This document shows, one piece after another, positions 27,708-36,472 of a DNA stretch of 64,000 nt. A model generated the notes under the pieces. That model searched no databases. It saw nothing but the letters and a program-made list of their open reading frames with translations, and was not told the DNA's origin. The position numbers were made by a program, and so were the translations under genes. Numbering within the stretch: position 1 is the first letter of the stretch; each line of letters starts with the position of its first letter. The stretch covers positions 372,001 to 436,000 of the forward strand of contig NZ_QXFI01000033.1 of assembly GCF_003584135.1 (NCBI RefSeq), in the 5' to 3' direction. Source of the stretch: Flagellimonas pelagia. GTDB taxonomy: Bacteria; Bacteroidota; Bacteroidia; Flavobacteriales; Flavobacteriaceae.

Positions 27708-28436
27708 ATGAAACCAAAAAAGAACCCAAATGCCGAAATAGGACGCAATAGTAGTCTTTATTTCATGTTAGGCCTTACTTCGGTATTGTTTGTAACATGG
27801 CAATCCTTAGAAGTAAAGGTCTATGAAAAGGAATCCAAAGCTTCAGAAATTGTGCAGGTAATGGACGAGCTTAAGGAAGATGTTCCCATCACAGAAATGA
27901 TAAGAACCACTCCCCCACCCCCACCCCCATCCGCACCGGATGTGATCGAGATTGTGGAAGACGTGGAAGAAGTGGAAGAAACTGTGATCGAGAGTACAGA
28001 GAGTAGTCAGGATACCTACATTGAAGATGCCATTGTTAAAGTGGATGATGTAGATGTAGAGGAAGTGGAAGAGGAAATCGTGGTACCCTTTGCCATTATC
28101 GAGTACGTGCCTGTTTTCCCTGGATGCGAAATCTATCAAACCCAAGAAGAACGCAAGGAATGCTTCAACCAAAAGGTACAGGAGCATATCAAGGAAAACT
28201 TTACATACCCTCCCGCTGCATTGGACATGCAGATTACAGGCAGAGTATATGTACAGTTTGTGATCGATGCCCAAGGAAGGGTGACCGGCATTCAAAAAAG
28301 AGGTCCCGATAGGTTGTTGGAAGATGAAGCAGCTCGGATCATATCTTCCCTACCCAAAGTGAAACCTGGGCAACAACGCGGTAAAGCCGTGAGTGTAAAA
28401 TACAGTATACCGATTAACTTCATCATGAAGCAGTAA
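27708..28436 (+). CDS. tonB: Energy transducer TonB
   Basis: A 242-residue inner-membrane-anchored protein linking ExbB-ExbD energy to TonB-dependent outer-membrane receptors. It has one membrane helix near the N-terminus (about residues 15-30) and a short proline run (TTPPPPPPSAPD, about residues 66-77). A very acidic Glu/Val-rich segment follows, then a C-terminal TonB domain (about residues 155-242, with YPPAALDMQITGRVYVQFVID). No receptor or exb gene is adjacent; the exb operon lies at 5587-7887. A low-oxygen box precedes it and a strong bidirectional terminator follows. Confidence 0.9.
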   Translation: MKPKKNPNAEIGRNSSLYFMLGLTSVLFVTWQSLEVKVYEKESKASEIVQVMDELKEDVPITEMIRTTPPPPPPSAPDVIEIVEDVEEVEETVIESTESSQDTYIEDAIVKVDDVDVEEVEEEIVVPFAIIEYVPVFPGCEIYQTQEERKECFNQKVQEHIKENFTYPPAALDMQITGRVYVQFVIDAQGRVTGIQKRGPDRLLEDEAARIISSLPKVKPGQQRGKAVSVKYSIPINFIMKQ

Positions 28437-28460
28437 GGGTTGGCTTAGCAGATGAAGCGG

Positions 28461-28499
28461 AAAAGGTCCAAAATATAATTTGGACCTTTTCTTATTTTA
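28461..28499. terminator. Bidirectional terminator between tonB and the hydrolase gene
   Basis: Perfect 12-bp inverted repeat (AAAAGGTCCAAA at 28461-28472 and TTTGGACCTTTT at 28479-28490) with a six-base loop. A T-rich tract follows on the plus strand and A-runs flank the other side, so it can serve both converging genes. Confidence 0.85.
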
Positions 28500-29699
28500 T
28501 GATTTGAACCAATTTGTTCCTTTATAGTCTTGGGATTTTGAGGCTCTTTCCCTGTTCTTTGCAACGAGATGGTTCTCATCAAACTTACGGGCCCTGTATC
28601 CCAACAAGTGGAAAAATGATTTGGCAAAGAAACGCGCTACCCTTTGGTCCACGACCAAAGTATCCTTTTCCTTGGACTTCCATTTTACCCCGGGCAATCT
28701 CACCAACAAATGATCCACTTTGAACCTTCTCAACTCTTTGGACATCCATAAAAGTACTTTGGGAATAGGTCGAATAAAATAAAATCCTTCATTGCCCTGC
28801 TCTTGGTAAAGGGGCATGAAGATTTGTCGCCGTTTCCTTGTTTTCAACTCTTCCCCATGCACCAAGGCAATACTTTTCCCTTTGGGAATCTTCTGAAAAT
28901 TCACAAATCCGGGGAGCATTTTAAAATCACTTTGAGGGCTAATAAGGTGTTGGTGATAGATTTCGTAGAACCTATGCGGCACTTCATCAATGGCAGAAAT
29001 AGCCGCTTTCAATTTCTCTTTCTCCTTTTCTGAAATAGGTACAGTTTCGGTAAGGGCCAAAGAATATCGGATAAAATCGATACAATTTTGGATGGCCTTG
29101 CCATCGTTGTGCTGTCCACTTTCAAAACCTAGGGATACATAACCCAGTTCGTTAATGTAGCTGAGGAGCGCTCCTTCCAAATATTCCTCAATACCCAAAA
29201 TAATGGGCAATGGATAGTGAGACGCATACTTCCTGTTCAACAGACTGTCGTTCATGACCATAAACGGAGTAGTGTCACTGGAAGTGGTATGAAGGTCCAA
29301 AAAATAAAAAGGGGGCTTCCCATTTTCCAAAATATCCCGGAGCAGATTGTAAAGGTGCTTCAATTCATCTTCTTCCGCATGCTGAACCTGCCTTTCATCC
29401 ATAATGGTGCTTATCCGCTCCGGAAACCAAATCCTGTTCAGGTCTTCCTGCTGATATCGCATACTTCGCTCCAAGGCCCCCAGATTTCCTGTAATGGCAT
29501 ATACTTCTCCATGAATGGGAATATGTTTGGACCGTATTTCTTTAAAAACATGCCGAAGGGCGAACACCCCCGCGGGTTCATTTCCGTGGATGCCTCCAAA
29601 AAAGACCACGGTAGGCCCTCTCGATTTCCCCTGTAAATGGTCGAGAACGCGATCTACCTCCATGGTTTCATCCAATGCTATGCTATGAACTTTTGACAT
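28497..29699 (-). CDS. Succinylglutamate desuccinylase/aspartoacylase-family zinc hydrolase
   Basis: A 400-residue M14-like zinc hydrolase of the AstE/aspartoacylase family, which cleaves N-acyl or related amide bonds of small amino-acid derivatives. Zinc ligands are visible in FGGIHGNEPAG (His and Glu) and FLDLHTTSSDTTP (His). The C-terminal third after about residue 330 is basic and does not resemble AstE. It lacks arginine-catabolism (ast) neighbours. It starts two bases after the ligase-CBS gene ends, so the pair forms one operon driven by a low-oxygen box at 31611. The true substrate is unknown. Confidence 0.82.
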   Translation of the reverse strand: MSKVHSIALDETMEVDRVLDHLQGKSRGPTVVFFGGIHGNEPAGVFALRHVFKEIRSKHIPIHGEVYAITGNLGALERSMRYQQEDLNRIWFPERISTIMDERQVQHAEEDELKHLYNLLRDILENGKPPFYFLDLHTTSSDTTPFMVMNDSLLNRKYASHYPLPIILGIEEYLEGALLSYINELGYVSLGFESGQHNDGKAIQNCIDFIRYSLALTETVPISEKEKEKLKAAISAIDEVPHRFYEIYHQHLISPQSDFKMLPGFVNFQKIPKGKSIALVHGEELKTRKRRQIFMPLYQEQGNEGFYFIRPIPKVLLWMSKELRRFKVDHLLVRLPGVKWKSKEKDTLVVDQRVARFFAKSFFHLLGYRARKFDENHLVAKNRERASKSQDYKGTNWFKS

Positions 29700-29701
29700 G
29701 C

Positions 29702-31546
29702 TTAAAAATCTACTTTGCTAATGATGCCTACTATATGGTTTTCAACACACACCGGAAGACATCCTATTTGATGGTCCTTCATCAATTTTTTAGCGGTTTC
29801 TATTTCTGTTTTGGGCTGTACGGTGATGACCTCCTTGATCATAATATCCGACACTTTGGCCTCATACTTGTCCAGTTTTTCCAATTTTTCGATATGGCTC
29901 CATGTGAGCAAGCCTACCAATTCCCCTTTGCCATTTTCCACGGGAAGATGGTGGATGTTGTTCCACTGCATGATGGCCACGGCCAGATTGGCATAATCGT
30001 CCTCGTAGAGTTTCATGAGTTTGGTGCTCATAATCTGGCTTACCCAATGAAACGTTTCCGTGGTTTGGGCCATTCCCTCGATGGGCTTCCATTCATGCAC
30101 GGGGAGTCGGGTCTCCTGATTGTTGTGCATAGCCTTGGTCAATTGTACGATGGCGCTATCCAATTTCATTTGGTTCCGAAGGCCTCTGAAATTCTTGATC
30201 TGCCATTCAGCTCCCGTACCATTTCTGATCCTTGCCTCGATTACCCCCAGGAGTCTACCGATATCCTTTTCATCGATATTAAACTTTCTTAAACCAGCAT
30301 AGGCAATCGGTAAAAGTTCTTCCTTGGCCAGTTTTTTTGCCGTTACGGCTCTGCCGAGCCATGAGAACATGGCCTGTCTTCCGTTCATGGCCGCCCTCAA
30401 AAAATTAAGTTTGGCCTCCCTAAAATCCATAATGGACGGCATATCATCAAACTGTTGGGGCCTTCCGGCCATCAGCCCCACCCAAAAGGCAAAATTGGCC
30501 ATCTCATCAATAACGGTCGGGCCAGAGGGTATGTACCGGTTCTCGATCCGCAGGTGCGGTTTTCCATTTCCCACACCATAGCAGGGACGGTTCCAGCGGT
30601 ATATGGTACTATTGAAGAGATGTAACGCCTCCAACTTGGGCACTTTACCCTCTTTTAAAAGTTCCGTGGAATAGGGTTCAATGGGTTTGGTGAGCAGTAT
30701 GCGGTGTGTGGATATGTCCTGCTTGAAAATTTCGGCTGCGGAATCCTTTTGCCAATGTTCACCAAAACCCACGCGGGCCACCTGCTCCTTTACTGCCTTG
30801 GTCCATTTTCGGGTATCCAGACTTTGTTGGAATAGGGCAATACGGGTCTCTCGCCAAAGCTCCCTGCCTAAAAGCAGGGGTGAATTACAACAAACACCTA
30901 GCACGGGACCCGAAATGGCCTGCGCCCAATTGTAGCTTTTAATGAAATCCTCTGGGGCAATCTGCAAATGCAACTGAAAACTGGTATTACAGGCCTCAAA
31001 AAGAACCGAATCATGATGGAGCGACAATTCGTCCACCCCCTTGATCCGCACGGAAAAATCATCTCCTCTCCATGCTTTCAAAATATCATTGATCCGATAA
31101 TATCGCGGTATAGGGGTCATAAAATCCATCCCCAGTTCATCCTTGCTTATGGTGGGAAGAATGCCCGTCAACAATATTTTGGCTCCCACAGCGGAGGCCT
31201 TTACATTGGCTTTGTTCAATAGTTCTTCCAACTGTTGTTGTACAAAATGGAAGCATTTCTTTTCCAGGACAACGGGGTCAAGATTGGCCTCCAGATTATA
31301 GCTGGCCAGTTCGGTGGTAAAATGGGGATCGTTCAAAGCCTCTATGACCTCCAAAGATCTTGGAGCGGGCCGATAGTCCTGATTAATCAGGCACATTTCC
31401 TGCTCGGCACCGATTCGGACCACATCATTTTCTATGAGTCCTTCTTGGATCATAAGCTCCAAGGCCTTGATATCGTCAATCAAATGCCGTACAAAGGCTT
31501 TGCGCTCCTTCTCATCAAACTGGCTTGCAACTATATGTTCTCCCAT
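29702..31546 (-). CDS. Glutamate-cysteine ligase-like (GCS2) protein fused to CBS domains
   Basis: A 614-residue fusion. The first 470 or so residues resemble the GCS2 family of ATP-dependent carboxylate-amine ligases (RIGAEQEMCLINQDYRPAP near residue 43, EANLDP, SVLFEACNTSFQLHLQI), which make gamma-glutamyl peptides. The C-terminal part (about residues 490-614) is a CBS pair, with VSQIMSTKLMKL and VSDIMIKEVITVQPKTEIETA, ending in IVGIISKVDF. CBS pairs sense adenine nucleotides. It heads an operon with the zinc hydrolase and carries the TGATAGTTGTCA box upstream. No second glutathione-pathway gene is nearby, so the product is not necessarily glutathione. Confidence 0.82.
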   Translation of the reverse strand: MGEHIVASQFDEKERKAFVRHLIDDIKALELMIQEGLIENDVVRIGAEQEMCLINQDYRPAPRSLEVIEALNDPHFTTELASYNLEANLDPVVLEKKCFHFVQQQLEELLNKANVKASAVGAKILLTGILPTISKDELGMDFMTPIPRYYRINDILKAWRGDDFSVRIKGVDELSLHHDSVLFEACNTSFQLHLQIAPEDFIKSYNWAQAISGPVLGVCCNSPLLLGRELWRETRIALFQQSLDTRKWTKAVKEQVARVGFGEHWQKDSAAEIFKQDISTHRILLTKPIEPYSTELLKEGKVPKLEALHLFNSTIYRWNRPCYGVGNGKPHLRIENRYIPSGPTVIDEMANFAFWVGLMAGRPQQFDDMPSIMDFREAKLNFLRAAMNGRQAMFSWLGRAVTAKKLAKEELLPIAYAGLRKFNIDEKDIGRLLGVIEARIRNGTGAEWQIKNFRGLRNQMKLDSAIVQLTKAMHNNQETRLPVHEWKPIEGMAQTTETFHWVSQIMSTKLMKLYEDDYANLAVAIMQWNNIHHLPVENGKGELVGLLTWSHIEKLEKLDKYEAKVSDIMIKEVITVQPKTEIETAKKLMKDHQIGCLPVCVENHIVGIISKVDF

Positions 31547-31579
31547 GGGAATAGCATTTGGACTTCTTTTGCAATCCTA

Positions 31580-31622
31580 TAAATTTACAATCTCCCATAT
31601 CCTGAAAATATGATAGTTGTCA
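31580..31622 (-). promoter_or_regulatory. Fnr-type box and promoter of the ligase-CBS operon
   Basis: TGATAGTTGTCA at 31611-31622. On the minus strand TAAATTTA (31587-31580) begins 23 bases from the box, 33 bases before the ligase start codon. Confidence 0.7.
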
Positions 31623-31661
31623 GCCAACTACCCCAATAAGTGGCCCGTTTTGGCCTGACAC

Positions 31662-31704
31662 TGACATTTGTCATATTTTGAAAGAACTCCCCAAGGTAAT
31701 TTTG
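31662..31704 (+). promoter_or_regulatory. Fnr-type box and promoter of hemN-usp
   Basis: TGACATTTGTCA at 31662-31673. TAATTTTG (31697-31704), an exact -7 consensus, begins 23 bases after it, 25 bases before the hemN start codon. The divergent ligase promoter uses a separate box 39 bases away. Confidence 0.75.
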
Positions 31705-31729
31705 AACTATAATGTAAAGGTATGCACCA

Positions 31730-33088
31730 ATGTGTGAATTAGTTCAAAAATATAATGTGCCAGGCCCCCGATACACCAGCTACCCCACGGTTCCTTATTG
31801 GGACTTGGACAGTTTTTCCGGAAAAAAATGGCAATCCTCTGTTTTGAGGGCCTTTGAGGAAAATCCTGGTGAAGGAATCAGCATCTATATACACCTCCCC
31901 TTTTGTGAAAGTATGTGCACCTTTTGTGGGTGCCATAAACGCATCACCAAAAGACACGAGGTGGAAGTTCCCTATATAAACGCTGTTTTAAAGGAATGGC
32001 AATTGTATGTGGACATTATGGAGTCCAAACCCGTGATCAAGGAATTGCATCTGGGGGGCGGTACTCCCACCTTTTTCTCTCCAGAGCATTTAAAAATGTT
32101 GATCGAGGGCATTCTTCAATTGGGCAAAAAAGCCAATGACATCGAGTTTAGCTTTGAAGGACACCCCAACAATACCACCAAAGCGCATTTACAGGCCCTT
32201 TATGATGTAGGGTTCAGAAGGGTCTGCTTTGGCGTTCAGGATTACAACTTGACGGTACAACGGGCCATCAATAGGATACAACCATTCGAAAATGTGAAGA
32301 ACGTAACGGAATGGGCAAGACAGATTGGATATACATCCGTAGGACACGACATCATTTATGGATTACCTTTTCAAAATTGTGATGATGTAGAGCAAACCAT
32401 CATCAAGACCAATGCACTAAAACCCGATCGTATTGCGTTTTACAGCTATGCCCATGTGCCATGGTTGAAAGGTAACGGGCAAAGAGGTTACAACGAATCG
32501 GACCTTCCTTCCTCCGTGGAAAAAAAGGCCCAATATGAAATGGGAAAAAGAATGCTTACTGAATTTGGTTACAAGGATGTGGGTATGGACCATTTTGCTT
32601 TGCCTACCGATGATTTATACTTGGCCTTGTTGAATGGCACCCTACACCGAAATTTTATGGGCTATACCGCTTCCAAGACCCAACTTATGATCGGCCTTGG
32701 GGTATCCAGCATCAGTGATAGCTGGTATGGGTTTGCCCAAAACGTGAAGAATGTGGAAGAGTACGAAGATTTGGTGGCGCATGGAGTTATTCCTATTTTT
32801 AGGGGACATATTTTGAGTTCCGAGGATCAGGTCCTGAGAAAGCATATCCTCAACATCATGTGCCAATTCAATACCACATGGAATGAAGAGGAAGAGCAAG
32901 TGGCCGATTTTCAAAAAATTCGAGACAATCTATCCGAATTGGAGACTGATGGGTTGGTCGAAATTGAGGACAGCACAATCAGGGTGACCGAAAAAGGCAA
33001 GCCTTTTGTGAGGAACATCAGTATGGCATTTGATTTAAAATTGCATAGAAAAAAACCAGATACCCGAATATTTTCCATGACCGTTTAA
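31730..33088 (+). CDS. hemN: Oxygen-independent coproporphyrinogen III oxidase
   Basis: Radical-SAM enzyme making protoporphyrinogen IX without oxygen. The 452 residues begin with PGPRYTSYPTVPYWD and carry the HemN-type cluster motif CESMCTFCGC, in which the fourth cysteine distinguishes true HemN from HemW-type relatives. LHLGGGTPTFFSPE follows, and the C-terminal HemN domain is intact. A second family member at 62421 is HemW. The first of two genes with a universal stress protein 17 bases behind; both lie behind the best box in the window. It supplies haem for the cbb3 oxidase cluster. Confidence 0.93.
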   Translation: MCELVQKYNVPGPRYTSYPTVPYWDLDSFSGKKWQSSVLRAFEENPGEGISIYIHLPFCESMCTFCGCHKRITKRHEVEVPYINAVLKEWQLYVDIMESKPVIKELHLGGGTPTFFSPEHLKMLIEGILQLGKKANDIEFSFEGHPNNTTKAHLQALYDVGFRRVCFGVQDYNLTVQRAINRIQPFENVKNVTEWARQIGYTSVGHDIIYGLPFQNCDDVEQTIIKTNALKPDRIAFYSYAHVPWLKGNGQRGYNESDLPSSVEKKAQYEMGKRMLTEFGYKDVGMDHFALPTDDLYLALLNGTLHRNFMGYTASKTQLMIGLGVSSISDSWYGFAQNVKNVEEYEDLVAHGVIPIFRGHILSSEDQVLRKHILNIMCQFNTTWNEEEEQVADFQKIRDNLSELETDGLVEIEDSTIRVTEKGKPFVRNISMAFDLKLHRKKPDTRIFSMTV

Positions 33089-33105
33089 CCTAAAAAACAA
33101 AAAAG

Positions 33106-33927
33106 ATGAAAAGTATAATTGTACCCGTTGATTTTTCAAATCAATCCGAAAAGGCACTGAAAGTTGCCGCCTCACTGGCCAAAGAGCATGGGGCCGAGCT
33201 ATTGGTGTTACACATGTTGGAGCTTTCTCCCGCCATTATGGGTGAATCGGGCTATATCTCCCAAGAACAGGTGGTACATCTTATCAAGATCGGAGAAAAA
33301 AGATTCACCGACTTTTTGAACAAACCCTATTTGAAGGACATCAAGGTAACCCCGGTGATCAAACACTACAAAGTGTTCAGCGAGGTGAACGAAATTGCCG
33401 AAAAACACAAAGCAGACCTTATTGTAATGGGATCTCATGGTGCCGATGGCCTGCAGGAAATCTTTATCGGTTCCAATACCGAAAGGGTCGTAAGGACCTC
33501 CGATGTTCCTGTTTTGGTCATCAAAGGTGACGTTGAGGATTTTCAGCCTAGAACCTTTGTGTTTGCGAGCGATTTTGAGGAAGAAAGCCTACCTGCCCTC
33601 AAAAAGGCCAAAGAAATGGCTGACTTGCTAAAATCCAAGTTCCATTTGGTCTACATCAATACCCCAGGGGATGAATTTTTGAGCACTGGCGATGCCTATG
33701 ACAAAATTTCCAAATTTTTGGATGCGGCCGGCATGGGATTGCAAGTAGAAATTTACAATGACTATACTGTTGAGAAGGGAGTACTCAACTATTGTGACAA
33801 GGTTTCCGCCGATCTTATCGGAATCCCTACCCATGGTAGAAGAGGCCTTTCGCATTTCTTCATGGGCAGCATTGGAGAGGACATAGCAAACCATTCCGAA
33901 GCTCCCGTGATCACATTTAAAATCTAA
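33106..33927 (+). CDS. Universal stress protein, tandem-domain (UspA family)
   Basis: A 273-residue two-domain Usp. The first domain runs from MKSIIVPVDFSNQSEKALKVA to LIVMGSHGADGLQEIFIGSNTERVVRTSDVPVLVIKGD, with the G-x2-G-x9-G-[S/T] type ATP-binding segment. The second ends with GIPTHGRRGLSHFFMGSIGEDIANHSEAPVITF. Both nucleotide segments are complete, unlike the Usp at 25662. Only 17 bases separate it from hemN, so it shares that promoter. A perfect terminator follows. Confidence 0.9.
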   Translation: MKSIIVPVDFSNQSEKALKVAASLAKEHGAELLVLHMLELSPAIMGESGYISQEQVVHLIKIGEKRFTDFLNKPYLKDIKVTPVIKHYKVFSEVNEIAEKHKADLIVMGSHGADGLQEIFIGSNTERVVRTSDVPVLVIKGDVEDFQPRTFVFASDFEEESLPALKKAKEMADLLKSKFHLVYINTPGDEFLSTGDAYDKISKFLDAAGMGLQVEIYNDYTVEKGVLNYCDKVSADLIGIPTHGRRGLSHFFMGSIGEDIANHSEAPVITFKI

Positions 33928-33963
33928 TGGATTGCATTTTTGATTGGTTTCATGTAATTCAAG

Positions 33964-34000
33964 AAAGGGGACAATTCCAAAAAATTGTCCCCTTTTTTTA
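33964..34000. terminator. Bidirectional terminator after hemN-usp
   Basis: Perfect 13-bp inverted repeat (33964-33976 and 33983-33995) with a six-base loop and a run of seven T after GTCCCC. It separates the convergent usp and CoA-transferase genes. Confidence 0.9.
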
Positions 34001-34016
34001 TGCCTTAGGTTGACGT

Positions 34017-35321
34017 TTAGCCGTTAAACCTTTCGAAAGCCGCTTTCTCCAACACTTCCCGATGATCGGGGTGCGCTATGGATGTAAGGGCCTTGGCCCG
34101 TTGTTGTAGGCTTTTACCGTACAAGTCAACCACTCCATATTCTGTCGCCACATAATGCACGTGGGCCCGTGTGGTGGTCACCCCAGCACCCTGCTGCAAA
34201 AAGGGTGCGATCTTGGAAACTCCTTTATTGGTTATGGAAGGCATGGCGATAATGGGTTTGCCACCTTTGGAAAGGGATGCCCCCCGTATAAAGTCCATTT
34301 GGCCCCCAACACCGGAGAATTGTTTAAACCCGATCGTATCGGCGCAAACCTGACCGGTAAGATCAATTTCAATGGCACTGTTGATGGCCGTAACTTTCGG
34401 GTTTTTTCGGATAACCGCTGTATCGTTTGTGTAGGCAGCCTCCTTGAAATCGCAAAGGGGGTTGTCATCAATAAAATCATAGAGTTTTCGGGATCCCACG
34501 GCAAAACAGCTTACGATCTTGCCCTGTTTTACCTTTTTCTCTTCCCCTGTAATGACCCCCTGTTCAATGAGCGGTAGGATGCCATCGGAGAACATTTCGG
34601 TATGGATACCCAATCTTTTATGATTTTCGAGGTTGGAAAGTACCGCATTGGGAATATTACCGATTCCCATTTGTAGGGTAGCGCCATCCTCAATCAAAGA
34701 GGCCACGTGGTATCCGATCTGTCTTTCCACTTCGGAAATTTCCGTGGGTTCATGCTCATGGATGGGATGATCCACCTCAACGGCATAGTTGATATGGCTG
34801 ATATGGATGATACCATCGCCATGTGTTCTTGGTACTTTCGGGTTGATTTGTGCCACGACCGTCTTGGCCTTTTCAATGGCAGGAAGGGTAACGTCCACGG
34901 AGACGCCCAAGGAACAATATCCGTGCTTATCCGGTGGTGAAACCTGGATGAATGCCACATCCAAAGGAATGATGTCCCTGCGGAACAACAAATGGATCTC
35001 GCTCAAAAAAATAGGAACATAATCCCCGCGAAACTGGTTTACGAACTTGCGCACATTTCCCCCAACAAATAGACTGTTGAGACGAAAACTGGTGTTACAG
35101 GGCGCCTGCGTATATCTGGCCTCTCCTTCGGTGTGGATGGATACAATTTCAATATCGTCGATTTCCGTGTGTCTGTCACAAAGAGCATCTATAATAATAT
35201 TCGGGGTCATGGCCGCCCCTTGAAAAAATACTCTGTCTCCTGATTTTACTACACGTACCGCTTCTTCAGCTGTTGTTATTTTCACTTTGGATATATAGAT
35301 TTTAGGGTTGATGGCATTCAA
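34017..35321 (-). CDS. Acetyl-CoA hydrolase/CoA-transferase family protein
   Basis: A 434-residue class I CoA transferase-type protein of the acetyl-CoA hydrolase / 4-hydroxybutyrate CoA-transferase family, moving CoA between acyl groups and acetate. The N-terminal half binds CoA (GDRVFFQGAAMTP). The C-terminal half has the catalytic glutamate region around GIHTEMFSDGI and the GGQMDFIRGA glycine-rich site. Its start overlaps the end of the SafE-type gene by 20 bases, so it belongs to the end of the cbb3 oxidase operon. This suggests control of acetate/acyl-CoA flow at low oxygen (inference). Confidence 0.88.
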   Translation of the reverse strand: MNAINPKIYISKVKITTAEEAVRVVKSGDRVFFQGAAMTPNIIIDALCDRHTEIDDIEIVSIHTEGEARYTQAPCNTSFRLNSLFVGGNVRKFVNQFRGDYVPIFLSEIHLLFRRDIIPLDVAFIQVSPPDKHGYCSLGVSVDVTLPAIEKAKTVVAQINPKVPRTHGDGIIHISHINYAVEVDHPIHEHEPTEISEVERQIGYHVASLIEDGATLQMGIGNIPNAVLSNLENHKRLGIHTEMFSDGILPLIEQGVITGEEKKVKQGKIVSCFAVGSRKLYDFIDDNPLCDFKEAAYTNDTAVIRKNPKVTAINSAIEIDLTGQVCADTIGFKQFSGVGGQMDFIRGASLSKGGKPIIAMPSITNKGVSKIAPFLQQGAGVTTTRAHVHYVATEYGVVDLYGKSLQQRAKALTSIAHPDHREVLEKAAFERFNG

Positions 35322-36018
35322 TGGTCGCTGTTACAGAACCTGTGGACATTGGTTTTGGGGACACATAGGGAATCCCAAGACCAAGTCCCCGTACAATAAA
35401 CAAAATACCTATGAGCACCACAAATACGGGAATCAATTTTTGAATCTTAAATTTAATGGAATTGCTGAACATTCCTTTGGAATAGACCACTAAGGACATC
35501 AATGGGACCGTTCCCAATCCGAACAGAACCATATAAAGACCTCCCTGTAATGGCCCTCCCAATGCAATGGCTCCCAAGAGGGCCATATATACGAGCCCAC
35601 AGGGCAAAAAGCCATTGAGAAACCCAATGGTCAAAAAGGCATCGGGGGTCTTTTTCTTAAGTTCACCCCCAAGTTTGGATTTCACTTTTCCCAATATGGA
35701 ATAAATGGGGGTCAAAATTTTATGGCCGTTCAAATATTTACTGGGGATGAGCACCAACAAAATCATGAGTACACCTATACCTATGGACAGTTTTTGCTGC
35801 ATCCCGAAAAGGGACAGACCCTTACCAAGGAACCCGAACAGTATTCCGATAATGCCGTAGGCCAACAATCTTCCCGCGTGGTAAATGGATAGTTGTACTG
35901 TTTTCTTTGCCACGTTTTCATGGTCCAGGGGCAGCATAAAAGCAATGGGGCCGCACATGCCCAAGCAGTGCAAGCTTCCCAATAATCCCAATACCAACGC
36001 GGAGGTCAACATAATCAA
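35302..36018 (-). CDS. SafE/TauE-like membrane protein of the cbb3 oxidase cluster
   Basis: A 238-residue protein with about six or seven membrane helices. It begins with LLGSLHCLGMCGPIAFMLPL, whose Cys-x3-Cys in the first helix is typical of the small metal/thiol transport family placed next to ccoGHI genes. These proteins are thought to help copper or electron supply for oxidase assembly. The start could also be six bases downstream. Its end overlaps the CoA-transferase start by 20 bases, and its start overlaps the ccoH stop by four. Confidence 0.85.
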   Translation of the reverse strand: MIMLTSALVLGLLGSLHCLGMCGPIAFMLPLDHENVAKKTVQLSIYHAGRLLAYGIIGILFGFLGKGLSLFGMQQKLSIGIGVLMILLVLIPSKYLNGHKILTPIYSILGKVKSKLGGELKKKTPDAFLTIGFLNGFLPCGLVYMALLGAIALGGPLQGGLYMVLFGLGTVPLMSLVVYSKGMFSNSIKFKIQKLIPVFVVLIGILFIVRGLGLGIPYVSPKPMSTGSVTATIECHQP

Positions 36019-36461
36019 TAGGTCAGTTTCTCTTTATGTAAAAAGGGCTTACCTTCGTATTGCCAGTTAATGGTAATGTCCCAGCGACCGTCTACCAAGC
36101 GATTGTCAGGTATGAGCAAATGTGTATTGGACAAACTTATAGGAAAGTTGGAATCCAAGTGCTTGTTAGACGGTCTATATAGGGACACTGTTCCTGTTAT
36201 CTTTTTGGGGTCGAAGCGCTCCGGAAAGGAAATCAACAAACCTTCATCCGTTTTTTCAACCTTTAGGTTGGCGTTCATTTCGGTAGCCGATTCCGAGGCA
36301 TCTATCTGTTTTTGATAGGACAGTTCCTCCTTGTAATATTCCTCCGTCACCAAATCGTGATTGGCCCTATCATCGGTGCTCATCCTAACCACAAAATATA
36401 GGATAAAGCCAATAAAACCGATAAATGCCAACACGATGCCTGTTCCCCAATTTATTTTCAT
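36015..36461 (-). CDS. ccoH: FixH/CcoH-family oxidase assembly protein
   Basis: A 148-residue inner-membrane protein with one N-terminal helix (WGTGIVLAFIGFIGFILYFVV) and a periplasmic domain containing the family's LLISFPERFDPKKITGTVSLYRPSN segment spread over two strands. FixH is needed for cbb3 oxidase maturation. It lies 11 bases after ccoG and overlaps the next gene. Confidence 0.87.
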   Translation of the reverse strand: MKINWGTGIVLAFIGFIGFILYFVVRMSTDDRANHDLVTEEYYKEELSYQKQIDASESATEMNANLKVEKTDEGLLISFPERFDPKKITGTVSLYRPSNKHLDSNFPISLSNTHLLIPDNRLVDGRWDITINWQYEGKPFLHKEKLTY

Positions 36462-36472
36462 TTCATTATTTT

